DNA of 64,000 nt from Narthecium ossifragum (taxonomy: Eukaryota; Streptophyta; Magnoliopsida; Dioscoreales; Nartheciaceae). Below are positions 10,741-23,260 of the stretch, in pieces. The stretch spans positions 19,634,094-19,698,093 of the forward strand of contig OY986967.1 in assembly GCA_963920575.1 (NCBI GenBank), given 5' to 3'. The position numbers and the translations under genes are program-made. Below the pieces are notes generated by a model. The model worked only from the letters and a program-made list of their open reading frames with translations, did no database searches and was not told where the DNA came from. Each line of letters opens with the position of its first letter. Position 1 is the stretch's first letter.

Positions 10741-10929
10741 ATGACGAAGGGCAGTAGAGGCGGAGGCTCTGGTGCCTGGCAGGGGAGCAGTGGTGGGCAC
10801 GGATCGGGGGCTGGACCGAGCCGGTCCAGAGGTGGAGGAGGGCAGCGGGGGCGTGTGTTTGCTCTCCCGGAGCGTGAGCAGCAGGACACTGTGCAGCTTT
10901 ACCCGCCACCACAACAGTACCAACAGGCA

Positions 10930-11340
10930 GCGGCAGAGCCATCCATGCTCAGAGGTATCTTTCAACTTTCTAATTCTTTAGTAGATATGTTGATAGACTC
11001 TACGGCGTCTCATTCCTATGTTGCTAGCATGTGTGTGGCATCGCTAGGATTAGAGACGAGTTGGTTACAGGTGACACAGTCAGTAAACTCATCGATCGGT
11101 GGGACAGCCAGGGTAGACCGGGTCCGCCGATCTTGTTCTTTGGATGTTGGAGGCCTCCGTATCTGTCTAGACCTGCGGGTGCTAGACATGACAAGCTTCG
11201 ATGTGATACTCGGTATGGAATGGTTAGCAGTATACCGAGCTATCATTAACTGTGGTCGCCGGAGGGTAATTGCTTGGACACCCGACGAGACAGTTTGTGA
11301 TGTTGGGAGATCGGTTCTCAGCCGATTCCTTTGCTTGTGG
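10930..11340 (+). pseudogene. Tekay protease, active-site changed
   Basis: A retropepsin-like fold is recognisable from MLIDSTASHSYVA (about 10987-11025) to VILGMEWLAVY (about 11200-11232). The usual DSGASHSF active-site triad reads DSTAS, so the glycine after Asp-Ser is lost. The normal GMDWL motif reads GMEWL. The frame then drifts out. Confidence 0.82.
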
Positions 11341-11440
11341 TGTGGGGGGGCGTAGCAGCGAGCTCCCAGCCTTATTGGCTAGCCTGTCCCTGTTCGGGTC
11401 TAAGGGAGTGCAGCAGAGCAGTTTTCCCATGATTGTGTGC

Positions 11441-12760
11441 GACTACACCGACGTGTTTACCGAGGTGTTGTCAGGGCTTCCACCGCCCAGAGAGGTTGAT
11501 TTTGAGATCGACCTAGTACCAGGTACCGCACCGATCTCTCTCCCAGCTTTCAGGATGGCACCAACAGAGCAGAGTGAGTAGAGGACCCAGCTAGACGAGC
11601 TTACCAGTAGAGGTTTCATCTGTCCCAGCATGTCTCCCAGGGGGGCGCCAGTGTTGTTCGCAAAGAAGAAGGATGGTACCCTTCGACTTTATATAGACTA
11701 CAGGTGGCTCAACATGGTGACGATGAAGAATAGGTATCCAATACCAAGGATCGACGACTTGTTTGACCAGCTGCAAGGATCTTCAGTGTTCTCGAAGATT
11801 GATCTCCGCACCGGCTACCACCAGTTGAGGGTTCGGGATTGCGACATCCCAAAGACAGCTTTTCGGACTCGGTACTGCCTTAACGAGTTCATGGTGATGC
11901 CGTTTGGGCTGGCAAACGCACCAGCAGCGTTCATGGATCTCATGCAGAGGATCTTCCGGCCTTTCGTAGATCAGTTCATGGAAGTGTTCGACGACGTCAT
12001 TCTGATCTACTCTCGGTCAGAGACGGAGCACGAGCGACACTTGGCGACAGTGTTGCAGCTACTTTGGGAGCATTGGCTTTATGCCAAGGCTTCCAAGTGC
12101 GAGTTCTGGCTTGCACAGGTGGGATTCCTTGGGCACGTGGTGTCGGCAGCAGGGATCTCAGTTGACCCGGCCAAGGTCGAGACAGTGGTACAGTGGCATA
12201 GACCGAGGACAGTCTTCGAGGTCCGCAGTTTCCTAGGTCTGGCGGGTTACTACAGGCGGTTCGTGCGGGACTTTTCCAGAGTTGCTGGACCCCTGACCAG
12301 ATTGACACAGAAGGTCGTCCCGTTCGTGTGAGATGATGCTTGTGAGCGAGCCTTCGTGGAGCTAAGGACAAGGTTGACCAGTGCGCCGGTGCTGATCATC
12401 CCCGAGCGAGGTGTTGATTACAGTGTCTACTGCGACGCCAACGGTGAGGGTTTGGGGTGTGTCCTCATGCAGGAGGGGCACGTAGTTTCCTATGGTTCTC
12501 GTCAACTGAAGAATCATGAGAGGAACTACCCGACTCATGACTTGGAGCTAGCAGCGGTGGTCTTCGCCCTGAAGATTTGGCGTCATTACCTCTATGGCGA
12601 GAAGTTCTCTGTCTTCTCGGACCATAAGAGCTTGAGGCACGTTTTCACCCAACGTGACCTCAACCTGAGGCAGCGACGCTGGATGGAGCTACTGGAGGAC
12701 TACGACTTTGAGTTGTATTACCATCCTGATAAGGCAAAGGTCGTAGCAGACGCGCTAAGC
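11441..12760 (+). pseudogene. Tekay reverse transcriptase and RNase H
   Basis: Begins with DYTDVFTEVLSGLPPPREV. Two stops break the frame: TAG near 11579 and TGA at 12329-12331. RT motifs are [56 protein letters not shown], and the catalytic motif as [10 protein letters not shown] where VFIDDILIYS is expected, so the region around the two aspartates is altered. RNase H runs from about 12420 (VYCDANGEGLGCVL) through NYPTHDLELAAVVFALKIWRH to KAKVVADALSRQ. Together these would copy element RNA into DNA in the particle. Confidence 0.93.
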
Positions 12761-14323
12761 AGACAGGTGAGAGACACAAGAGCAGCAGTTGCAGGGTTGT
12801 CAGCGCGGCAGTGGCAGGCTCTAGAGACAGCGGGCCAATTGGGGCTCGAGTTTGAGGATCAGGGATTAAGCAGCTTTCTCTACACGGTGCAGAGTATGCC
12901 AGCAATCCTAGCCAGGGTGTTAGACGCACAACCCAGTGACGTAGAGCTCGAGGAGTTGCGCACATCGGCAGGCACAGAGGACGCAGACAGGGACTGGATA
13001 GTATCATCAGACGGAGGGCTATGGTTCAGAGGCAGAGTAGCAGTTCCAGCAGATCCAATTCTACGAGACGACGTCCTACGAGAGTTCCACCACTCTCGTT
13101 TTACAGTTCATTCCGGGGGCACCAAGATGTACCAGGACCTGCGGCGGCAGTTTTGGTGGTGCGGGATGAAGAGGGTTGTGACGGAGTTCGTATCGCACTA
13201 CCTTACCTGTCAGAAGGTCAAGGCAGAGCACCAGCGGTCTTCAGGGTTACATCAGCCGCTTCCACTAGCTGAGTGGAAGTGGGAGCACATCACGATGGAC
13301 TTCGTGACCGGGCTATCGAGCTCTCCTAGGGGGAATGACGCGATTTGGGTCATCGTTGATCGATTGACCAAATCGGCGCACTTCCTGCCTATGCTGACGA
13401 CAGACTCGATGGACAGGTTGGGCAGCTTGTATGTCAGAGAGGTGGTCAGGCTACACGGAGTTCCAGTTTCTATCGTGTCAGACCGTGACCCCAGGTTCAC
13501 CAGCAGGTTCTGGCGAGGTTTTCAGGAGGCAGTTGGCACACTCATGACTTTCAGTACGATGTTCCACCTGCAGACAGACGGGCAGTCACAGCGGACGATC
13601 CAAATATTGGAGGACATGCTGAGAGCATGCGTCCTCGACGCCGGAGGCAGCTGGGAGGAGCACGTTCCCTTGGTGGAGTTCGCCTACAACAACAGCTACC
13701 AGTCCAGTCTTGGAGTAGCATCTTTCGAGGTGTTGTAGGGTAGGTCGAGTCGTTCCCCAGTGTGCTGGACAGAGGTTGGAGAGGCTTCACTCACCGGTCC
13801 AGACCTCGTCAGGCGGTCGTCAGAGAGGCTAGTGCAGATCATGCAGAGACTTCTGACGGCTAAGAACCGGCAGAAGAGTTATGCAGATCAGAGGCGACGA
13901 CTGTTAGAGTTTGCAGTCTGTGACAGAGTGTTCTTGCGAGCATCGCCGTACAGAGGTTTTGTCAGGTTTGGCAGAGGTGGCAAGTTGGCGCCGAGGTTTG
14001 TCGGGCCGTTCGAGATCCTGGAGAGGGTCGGCGAGGTAGCTTACCGCCTGGATCTTCCTCAGCACATGTCAGCTGTGCACCCGACTTTTCATGTGTCGAT
14101 GCTAAGAAAGTATCACCCAGATCTGTCGCATGTCATCAGGGTGGATGACATTGAGTTTGAAGCAGACGCGAGCTTCGTTGAGCAGCCGGTTCGAGTTCTT
14201 GACCGGAGAGATCAGGTCTTGCGGGGCAAGACGATTCCCTTGGTCAAGGTATTGTGGAGGCACAAAGGCACCGAGGAGATGACCTGGGAGCGCGAGGCAC
14301 GCATGCGGCAGGAGTTTCCATAG
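12761..14323 (+). pseudogene. Tekay integrase with C-terminal chromodomain
   Basis: The zinc finger is at about 13085-13230 (FHHSRFTVHSGG, then HYLTCQKVK); the first cysteine of the CxxC pair reads tyrosine. In the core, Asp in TMDFVTGL and Asp in VSDRDPRF are kept, but the third catalytic residue in TDGQSQRTIQ is glutamine instead of glutamate. A TAG at 13736 splits the protein. The second part, about 13760-14323, has the [19 protein letters not shown] fold, the [13 protein letters not shown] motif and a chromodomain-like end ([25 protein letters not shown] ... [13 protein letters not shown]). In the family the chromodomain steers insertion toward heterochromatin. Confidence 0.92.
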
Positions 14324-14410
14324 TTGATTTCTTCTCGAGGTCTGTTTTGTTGTTCCCGTGCCCTACCCTTATCGAATCTCGGGACGAGATTTCCATTAAG
14401 GGTAATAGGA

Positions 14411-16776
14411 CGTGAGAACCTGCCCCTCTACCCCTATGGCTCGTTGTAGATCACAAGGGAAATTTGGTAAATTACACATTATTGATTTGTTCCACACCCA
14501 CGTGTGCACACACTGACCTTGGTTGTGTTAGTGTTTGATTAGAAAGGTTAGGTGGACCCAGGATCGAAAGATCCGGGCTTGGGCTTAAGTTTTAGCCCAA
14601 GTCAAGCTTTCTGCACTTATAAGATCGATCTTTCCTTACTAGAAGATCGATCTTTTGGTGCTACAAAGTCAAGGTGTGATCGTCATGAAGGATCGATCTT
14701 CCCTCAGGGAAGGATCAATCTTTCATAGGTCGATTCGTTTGTCTATAAAACGGACGTAACCCTCTTCCTTGAATCCCTTTTGAAATCCGCGTTCTTGAGC
14801 TCAGAGCTGCCGGATTTTGGAGAAATTTGGGACGATCCAAGGCTTAGCAGCTGGGATTGAAGCAGCTATTGCCTAGGTAGGGATCCTACCTATGTTTGTT
14901 TTCCGGTTTTGTGAGTTTTGAAATGATTGTGCTTTCCTTTGCTTAGATCTCACTGAATACATGTTAGTTTGTAGTATTTCCACCGGTTTTGGACTCTTGG
15001 TCCATCGTACTACCAGATCCCAAGGTTTTGTGGGATTTGGTGGAGTTTTCCGACAGTATTTCTCACCGGAGGCTTGCCGGAGAACCCAACAAGATCGATC
15101 TTTCTGGGAGAAAGATCGATCCTTCATTGTTGGTCATGCTGAACCCGAGCATGATCGACCATCGGGTGAGGATGATCGATTCTTGTGCTCTGGGTAGCAT
15201 GGGATTCTCTTCGTCGTGAGGAGGATCGATCTTCCTGGGAGGAAGGATCGATCTTCCTTGGCGCGGCAAAGAGGATGTCCTCTATCGCGAGGATGATCGA
15301 TCTTCCTTGGCACGATATGAAAGGATGCTCTCTGTCGCACTGATGATCGATCTTCTTGGGAGGAAGGATCGATCATCTTTGGGTCGACAGCGAAGGAAGC
15401 TCTCTATTACTGGGAAGATCGATCCTTCCTTAGGGAAAGGATCGATCTTTTGAGGACAAAGAAGGATTTTCTTGGTTTTGCCCGTGGAGCTTTATATGTA
15501 CAACTTTTCTTATAGCTTTATACCTTATACTTACTCTTAAGTATGCTAGCTCCATAATAGGGGCAGTGGTGAACCAAGAGAGTGATGACTCCTGGGATGT
15601 TTAGAATAAGCGGGCGGGTAGCCCTGTTGCTTTCCATAGCCTTGCATGCCGGCGTGCGTCGAGGGCTTTTACCTGCGTGGCTTCTCTCTGTTGTTTGCGG
15701 GGCTGCTTCCCGATACATGTTGTTGGTGGACTGGTTGAAAGTTGGTGCTGTACCACTGCAACAGTCCCAGACCTTAAATATCTGTTCAACACCCCAGGGC
15801 GGTAGTGTGCCAAGCCTAGACCGTGTTATGCTATCATCACATATTGTTGCATGCCTTAACTGTTTATATGTGTATGTTCATCGCATGCATCTCTGTTGTG
15901 CCTTAGTTGCAAGGTTAGGGGGTGGGCGATCTGTGGGTTGTCGTCCTGAGGCTGGAAGCTCAGATTTAGCCCTAGGACCGGGGTTGGGTAGTTTGGACCT
16001 GGTTTCAATTGTGGTGTCCAGTCGCACTTGATGATAGGCTTAGATGATTGATACACCTGTTGCTTGATGATTGTAGAGGTCGTGTTGGCCTCCAATTGGA
16101 TGCTGAGGTGTAGCCGGTGTCCCACTGTGTTGACCCTTGAGTAGAGTGGTTGTTTACTCAGCGGTGTCATTTCCCGCCTGCATTGTCGTTCCCTGCTTGT
16201 GGGCCAGCAATGTTAGTCCTGTTTAATGAGTGTGACCTGACATGTGACCAGTTCTTCTGGAAGACCATGATCGTGGGCCTCAGGGACACGCGGTGGGGTT
16301 ATGGGACCTCTGTATACACCCAGGTCTTACTTGAGGGCGACACTGTTGCATTTCCCTCTTCCTTCTGTGTGTCATAGTGTAGTTTCCCTGCTGAGCTTAG
16401 TTGCTCACTCCTACCCGGGCTGCGTTTTGCAGGTGCAGGCGTTAGCTCCTCTTCGGTGGCCCCTACCAGGCAGTTAGTCGGCGGTGCCAGGCGGAGTTTG
16501 AGAGGTGGCGATCTTTTACAGCTTTAAACCTATGTTAGTTTGTCTCCTACAGGAGTAATGTTGTATTTTAATCCTCCCCTCTCCGAGGATATGTATATTA
16601 AATTCACTTGGGTTTGATGTTTATTCAATTATTGTTGTTTAAATTGAGGGTGTTTATGATGAATTGCTAGGGAGACCAATAGGTTAGAGGGAACCCTCGC
16701 CAAATTTTCCGCGTTCCGTTAGGTTCCGGTTCGCGTCGCCCAGCCCGGTTGAGCTTTCGTGGATCGGGGCGCGACA
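14411..16776 (+). repeat. Tekay 3' LTR, full length
   Basis: 2366 bp. It follows a polypurine-like GGGTAATAGGA and starts CGTGAGAACC (first base changed from the usual TG), ending GGGGCGCGACA. The front part holds the ACACCCACGTGTGCACACA block shared by all Tekay-type LTRs in this window, then two blocks of GATCGATC doublets (14623-14720 and 15093-15447). Confidence 0.9.
14623..15447 (+). repeat. GATCGATC doublet arrays in Tekay LTR
   Basis: Octamers or one-mismatch forms start at 14623/14645, 14691/14713, then 15093/15114, 15153/15174, 15224/15246, 15295, 15345/15367 and 15417/15440. Within-pair spacing is 21-23 bp and pair-to-pair spacing mostly 60-72 bp. Flanking GGAAG/CTTCC arms allow a hairpin in each doublet. 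Confidence 0.9.
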
Positions 16777-18967
16777 TAATCCCAGCCATCCAAACCTTCT
16801 ACTTCCTTAAAAACCTAGATCCTTCCCCCACCTTAGCCGAAACCCTGAACCTAGGAACCCTAAATCCCCCCTTACCATATGGGAGTTGATCTAAGGCGAG
16901 ATACGAGAAGCATACTCGTATTAGTTGACGTCATTATAGAAGTGGAAAGAGAAAACGGAACGTCGAAACTAATAGGACATGTTGAAACTAAGAGGACATG
17001 TTGAGGCCGATGAGTCACTCAAATTGATCGCGTATCAGTTAGAGAATGTGACAAAGCGGTTCCTGAACGGTTCTAAGGCGATTTTTAAGGGTCGGTCATG
17101 GCAAAATGGTAATAATAATGACTGATATAGTTAGACTAAATTGAACATAACTTTCTCATATGATATCCAAATCGAACAAGTCTTGAACCGTCAGAAAGGG
17201 AATTTTATGTCTGACAACTTTTATGTTGAAAGATTTTCCATATTCTTCTTCTCTCATAGATCGAATTGTAGTAGAAGACGGAGATGTATTGGCTAACGCA
17301 GTTTGTGGAAGTTGCAAGACAAGTTACAGGGAAGTTCTAAAAGTTACAAGGCAGTTTTAGTGGTTCCAAGACGATTATGATGTTTCCAAGATCATTATGG
17401 TAGTTCCAAGTTGGTTATTTTAAAAGTATTATAAAAGAGATGAAGGCAAATGAAAAACCTCTCTCCAAATCAAGAGCAAAACCAGCTTTTATCTTTTCAA
17501 TATCTTTATTACCAATGGAGTTTCCTTTCAGTCAGTTTATCTTCATGTACCTTTAAATTCCAGCAATGTAGCCTTTCATTTCCTTTAATTTCTTGTAATG
17601 AAACTTTCATTTTTAGTAGTAATTTTAACATAGTTCATCATCTATTTCCTTCTTTTTATTTTTACTTCTTATCCATTCTTCGTAGTTTCGACACCTTCGT
17701 TCTAACTGACTTTGAAAGAGTTTGAGAGTGTTCAATTAAAGTGTTGATAGATTTATGTTCGAACACCTGTATATTGAATATCCATTTCATGTTGGATTAG
17801 GTATTGAGATATTGAGCCAATAGTTCCTGAAAACTTTGAGGATTAAAAATCATAGCCGTGTCTTGCACCAACCTCATCCATATATCAAGCACCAGCTGTA
17901 GAAGACGACTTTGGAAGAACAACTTTTAGTGATTAAAGTAGACGGATATATAGAAGCAAGGGTTTTTCGGTGTGGATATTGATGTGTTTCAGTGATTTAA
18001 ATTTCCTCAAATTTGGTAGAGACCAAGTCATAATTCAACGATAACATTTTACAGTTATTCGAACTGATAGAGACATGTGAACCATGATGCGATGGCCTTT
18101 GATCCGTTGAGAAGTCTCTAGACTCTAGAGAATATTTATGATGTACGTGATGGAGATATGTGAATCATATATGAATAGAATGCTCTCTGATCTATCGACT
18201 AAGTCTGATCAATATCTAACAACCTGCAGTTCAGACGCATGACCTAATATGAGTTTAGAACAACATATGCATTTCAAAGTGGGTACGTAGGGTCCAGATG
18301 ACTAAAGATGGCTTGGTCAGCACCAATCATCTCAAATCATGAGTTGGTCTCTTCCTTCTTTTAGTTAAAATTCACAAAACTAAAAAAAAAAACAAAAAAA
18401 AACCCGAGGAATTTGCCATAAAATGTGCTATTTTATTCAAATGTCAAAAGCTGCTGTCCCACCCCTTTCATTCTTGGATTGCATATAGGGTTATTTACAT
18501 AATAACCCCTAAGAAAGTTTGCTTTTACATATTCCGTCAGAAAAAAATCAAAATCACACCAAAAACTCCGAAAACCTTGGTTTTTATCATATAACCTCTC
18601 CATCCACTTCCGCTACTAAATTGACATGTTTTTACCCAGGGACATAACCGAGTGTTACCGTAAACAATTGACAGATTTGAGAGTCAAAATTGGCACATAG
18701 TGGGGACTCAACCACCGCTGATCATGGAGGACAACAACCAGAGATCATGGGGCAATCATAGGAGATCATGGGAGGCAACATGGGGGCACAACCATAAGAG
18801 ATCACGGGATCAAAGAAACTTGCTTTGGAGCAGTTGTATAAATATCTTATAGAAGAAGATGATTGTAATAAGAACACAACCCAATCAATGAATTTTATTT
18901 ATTTTCTCTGCTTCTACTATTTAGGAGTAGCATAACTTGTACTTTTTCTACCTATGAATAGCATAAC
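16777..18967. other. Intergenic or remnant LTR sequence, no gene seen
   Basis: No coding sequence supported. About 16860-17900 has LTR-like traits: repeated 'aagttacaaggcagtt/ttccaagacgatta' phrases at 17300-17410, then a TATAAAAGAG box near 17432. About 18690-18960 has a retrotransposon-style end (GTTGTATAAATATC, then AATAAGAACACAACCCAAT). Neither has both ends visible, so I leave them unclassified. An A-rich run is at 18382-18400. Confidence 0.4.
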
Positions 18968-21760
18968 TGTCACACCCCAACCCAGAAAACCCATCCGGGC
19001 CGAAGCGTGAGGGTTCCTACTCTACTCAATCATCACTGGCGCAATTATAATAAAAAAATAAAAACAACTAAACTAACAATTGATCTGGGGTCAATATAAA
19101 ATTTCAATTATAATTCAAGGTTCTGATACAATATTTAATCCTTAAAATCCTTACAAAAGGAAATTATACATTTAAATAATTCATCAAAATTGAATGAATC
19201 CCAAGTCCTCAAACACCTCAAAAGCCGATGCGTCACCATGTGCCAGTCCAGTTGGGATCTACAGAAGAAGAGCTTATGTCTGCATCTGCAAAACGCAACC
19301 CGGATAGGAGTGAGTAATAAGCTTAGCAAGATTCTATGCTATGACACTCATAAAGGAAGGAGGGAACACAACAATGTCGCCCTCAAGCAAAGCCTGGGTC
19401 TACCCAGGGCCCCATAACCCCACTGGATATCCCTGTGAGCAGGAAACCAACATTGTTGTCTTACAAGAAGGAAACAGACATTGCTGGCGGGAATCCAACC
19501 CGCTTAGTAGGCATACCCTCTACCTAAGAGACATGGATCACCGGACACCGGCTACACCTCAGAACCCGGCTTGAGGTCGACACAGCCTCTAAGCCTCAAT
19601 CAACAATTACAACCAACTAAATAGTCACCTTGAATCATCATATTATTAAAACGGATTAAATCTTAGACCTTGCTACCCAGCCTCGCCCCTAAGGCTAGAT
19701 CTGAGCTACCCGAGAGCCTCGGATCGGTGATAAACCCATCGCCCACGTCCTATCCTTTATGCTTCTAATGCAATCAGATGCGTACTATGCTCATGCACAA
19801 ACAGAAGAGTAAGCATGGAACAGGATGTCAGATAAAACACAAGTTCGGGCGTAGCCTACAGCTCACCAAGGGTATTCATAGCATCGGTTTAGAATAAAGC
19901 GAAAGAAGTAGACACTCAGGCCTACAAACAGGATACAACCTCAGCTAAACTATCAAACAGCTATGACATCAATATAATAGTACTTTAATGAAAGTTGAGG
20001 GCGTACTTAAGGCCCATTTGTTCTATACATCCCAGGGGAAGCGCAACTTCTCTGGTTCAACCACAAACCACGCACGGGCTTAAAATAATATAGGGTTATT
20101 ATCATTTTGGTACCCTCTAGTTTCACGAATTATCAATTTGGTCCCCATATTTTAAAACGTATCAAAATGAGGTCTGTAGTTACCAAACTTTTCAATTTGG
20201 TGCTAAGTATGTAACGGGCGTTTGCTGATTTAACGCCAAACCGGTCACGTGACCTCACGTGACTGGTTTTGCGCGATCTCGGCGGTTTTGTTGTAGAAAT
20301 TTTGACTTTGACCGTGTCTTCTCTTTCCTAATCTCTCTCCCTTCACCATCGAGCTCTCCGGCGAGGGTGGCGACGAGGTTGCCCGGTGAGGGTGGCGACG
20401 AGAACCGACGGAAGCTTGACGGGCCACGTCGATGGTGAAGACGAGGGTGACCGGCGGTGAAGAGAGAGATCGACGACGATGAGAACTCCCTCAAGATCAT
20501 CTTCTTCTCATTTCCTTTGTTTCTTTTTTGTTCTTTTTTGTTTGCTTCAAGGCTTGGCCAGTTTGAGAACTCCCTCAAGATCATCTTCTTCTTCTTCATC
20601 ATCATTCCCTTCAAGTTTCAACAGTCTTCTTTCTCCAATCAATCACACCCCCTCATCCATGAATCCGCAAGTTTCTGCTGCCCTGCAATCCGATCGGCTC
20701 CATTGGGCTCAACGCTGCAAATCCATACACCCAAATCCACAAAAAATCAAATCAATAACTCCACATCTATGATTAATTATAGACACTAGAAACACAAGTT
20801 AAATAGACATTAGGAGATTCCATCACTGCTGCCAAACCGCAGCCTCAAAATTCGATATCTTGATGGACTACTCGATAGTTGACAACAAACACGCAAATCA
20901 CACGCAAGTTTCAGAACCTCTTCAGCATCAAGATCCTCTTCCTTGGGTTCATCCTTTTGTTGTAGGAATTTGATGCCAATGGATGGGTTTTGAAGTGATG
21001 GGTTTTGAAGTGAGATGGGTTTTGAGCTCATGTGGGTAACTTTGGGCTGGCAAGAGTCACCAGAGGAGGAGGAGGAGGAGGATCTCGCCGGAGGAGGAGT
21101 CGAAGGAGGAAGAGTCACCGGAGGAGGAGGAGGAGGAGTCGCTGGGTTTTGAAGTGAGATGGGAAAATGGTGGTCACGTGTGAGCACGTGACCATTTTCC
21201 CGTTAACTAAACTAACACCGTCATCGCCACAGGTCTAAAATGAATAGTTTTGTAACTACAGGGTCCGTTGTGACTAGTTTTGAAACAGAGGGTCTAAAAT
21301 GAAAAATTCTGAAACTAGAGGGTACCAGAATGATAATAACCCAATAATATATATCCAAGATATGATTAAAATAATCGATTTACAGAAATCAAATCAATTA
21401 TATCACCAAACTCGGAAAATCATATCTTTCAATCTAGTCGTCCAATTGACATGAAACGTGATATGTCCACTCAAAGGCATATCTCGAATTACCTATCCGA
21501 AAACTGGATCGATCTGATAAACGAAAATAGATCAAAACCTATAATTTCGGTAAACTCTCAGATTTGATAAACTAATCAACATCCTATTGAAAATAACTTG
21601 GATTAAAACCAAACTTTGCATATCTCTTCCAAAGATCATCAAGATCATCCCCTCCAAAAACCTTGTAAATTTTTAGAATTTAAGAGTGATTATGCAAATT
21701 TAATGGTTTTTAGAGGTATATATGTAATTTCTTAATTGTTTTCGCTAGAGTCATATTTGT
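18968..21760 (-). mobile_element. Partial Tekay-type LTR (subfamily B), host of a Mutator-like insertion
   Basis: Begins on the + strand with TGTCACACCCCAACCCAG, the reverse complement of the LTR 3' end, and aligns by eye with the LTR at 62529-64000 from end to near 21700. There is no primer binding site next to 18968, so it is a solo LTR or a fragment. The far end with the CCTCACA signature is missing. The right limit is approximate. Confidence 0.75.
20093..21342. mobile_element. Non-autonomous Mutator-like element with perfect 9-bp TSD
   Basis: Terminal inverted repeats begin GGGTTATTATCATT and continue TGGTACCCTCTAGTTTCA with one difference between ends. Both sides are flanked by the identical 9-mer AATAATATA (20084-20092 and 21343-21351), the duplication length of Mutator elements. 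No transposase is visible. The interior is unlike the LTR around it: a TTCTTCTTC-rich stretch with a direct repeat (AGAACTCCCTCAAGATCATC at about 20479 and 20566), and a GAGGAGGAGG-rich part. A minus-strand stretch at about 20880-21000 (FLQQKDEPKEEDLDAEEVLK) could be a captured gene fragment. Confidence 0.88.
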
Positions 21761-21870
21761 TTAAGGGAACAAGCATCGCACGGATGGAAGAGCATCGCAC
21801 GGATTGAAGAGGTCATTGGGTGTCCAGATATTCTTGTATCAACTCGATTTAAACGTGTGAACAAATAGTT

Positions 21871-22790
21871 GGTACTTGTGGTTTGTTTGAAGCTTCATTT
21901 GACATCATGTAGTTTCAAAACTTTTAAATAAAACCCTAATATTTGGATTTCGTTGCAAATAAGGCCATGGATGGCACTGACGTCGCCATGTGGGTTGACG
22001 GCAACTGGGTCGTGTGACATCATGTGATGCAAAAACTACGACCCTAGAATTTTTATCGAGTCCCCTTTAATATCTGGCGTCGGTAGGGGTGAGCAAAACC
22101 GAATCGAACCGAACTGAACAATTCGGTTCGGTTTTTCGGTATATTCGGTTCGGATCGGTTTTTTTTTGTCAGAAACTCGGTATTCGGTCCGGTTTCGGTT
22201 TTTATTTTTAAAATTCGGTAAATACCGAAATACCGAAATTTTTAAAGTTATATACTGAAATTTTTAAAGTTATATACCTTATTTCGGTTCGGTTTTATAT
22301 TGTAAGTAAAAAACTACGAATTATTTCGGTTTTTTCGGTTCGGTTTGATTTTTACATGAATTCGGTTCGGTTCGGTTTTTAAATTAGTGTACCTAATTAA
22401 TTCGGTTTGGTTCGGTTTTATGCACTAATTCGGTTCGGTTCGGTTTTTTAAATTATGGTATTTCGGTATTTCGGTATTTCGGTATTCGATATTCGATATT
22501 TCGGTTCAGTATGTACCGAATACTCACCCCTAGGCGTTGGATTCTTTCTAGTTGAAGCCTCCCCGTGGAGGAATTTTGTAGCTGGAGGGGGACGATTAAA
22601 GGGGAATGAAGAGGGCCATGTAAACCTTAACCCCAATGATCACGGCGGTTAAAAGTTAGGAAGGAAATGAGACAACGTCGGTTCTTAGGGCCTTATTCGA
22701 AATAAAATCCCAACGTCAAGAGCTTATTTAAAAGTTTTGAAACTACATGGGTTTAAATAATACTTAGCGTAAACCACATGACCCAAAACT
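21871..22790. mobile_element. TIR element (about 0.9 kb) split by an hAT MITE
   Basis: The left part contains CATGTAGTTTCAAAACTTTT then AAATAAGGCC, and the right part the reverse complement of the same sequence (22690-22760), giving imperfect inverted repeats of about 90 bp. No transposase frame. The exact ends and the target duplication could not be fixed. The element contains the hAT MITE at 22084-22532. Confidence 0.6.
22084..22532. mobile_element. hAT-like MITE filled with TTCGGTT repeats
   Basis: Ends are TAGGGGTGAGCA and its inverted form TACTCACCCCTA. The 8-bp flanks are GGCGTCGG (22076-22083) and GGCGTTGG (22533-22540), seven of eight alike, the duplication length of hAT elements. 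The interior is mostly irregular tandem copies of TTCGGTTCGG and TATTTCGG. No coding sequence. Confidence 0.85.
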
Positions 22791-22806
22791 ATAACTTACC
22801 CTAACT

Positions 22807-23260
22807 AATTTTTTTTTAATGAAATGAGTATGAACGCGTAAAAAATACAAACCAGATGGCCGCACACACCATCAGCTCATGGGGACCAAGCAAACCATGA
22901 CATGCTAAGTCTACACCGCCCAGCAACTTTCTCTGCCCTCACATTACAGGATCGAAGGATGGACAAGAACCAATAACTTGGTGCTGGTGTTGATGCTCCT
23001 GATTAGAGGGAGCTTTATGACTTGATGCACCCGGTCTTCGCGCTTATCTCTTCGAAATAAAAAAAGAAGGATGAAAGTGTCAACTGGAGTAGTTGGTACG
23101 AACAAACTCGAAAGGATGTAACGACCACTTAATATATAGCTCCAAGTGGTACCATATGTGTAATCTAAAAGATAGTGTTGGGATCAAATCCGTCACTTGT
23201 GAAAGGGCACGAGTGATAGCTACGGCCTCGTAGATCCAATAGAATTGAGTGCGATATACG
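22807..23260 (-). mobile_element. Possible 3' end of a minus-strand LINE
   Basis: A poly-T run at 22807-22815 would be a poly-A tail on the minus strand. The text before it (GGTCCCCATGAGCTGATGG, then TTTGTATTTTTTACGCG) resembles the 3' ends of plant L1 elements. Upstream on that strand only a weak RNase H-like reading can be made. The assignment is tentative. Confidence 0.3.

Larger units (their letters stand above)
8487..16776 (+). mobile_element. Tekay-type chromodomain Ty3 retrotransposon
   Basis: A near-complete but decayed element: truncated 5' LTR (8487-9499), methionine-tRNA primer site, gag, protease, RT, RNase H, integrase, chromodomain, purine-rich tract and a full 3' LTR (14411-16776). 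The RT and RNase H wording ([35 protein letters not shown]) and the C-terminal chromodomain place it in the chromovirus branch, closest to Tekay/Del by eye. Several stops, frame slips and a lost integrase glutamate make it inactive. Confidence 0.92.
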
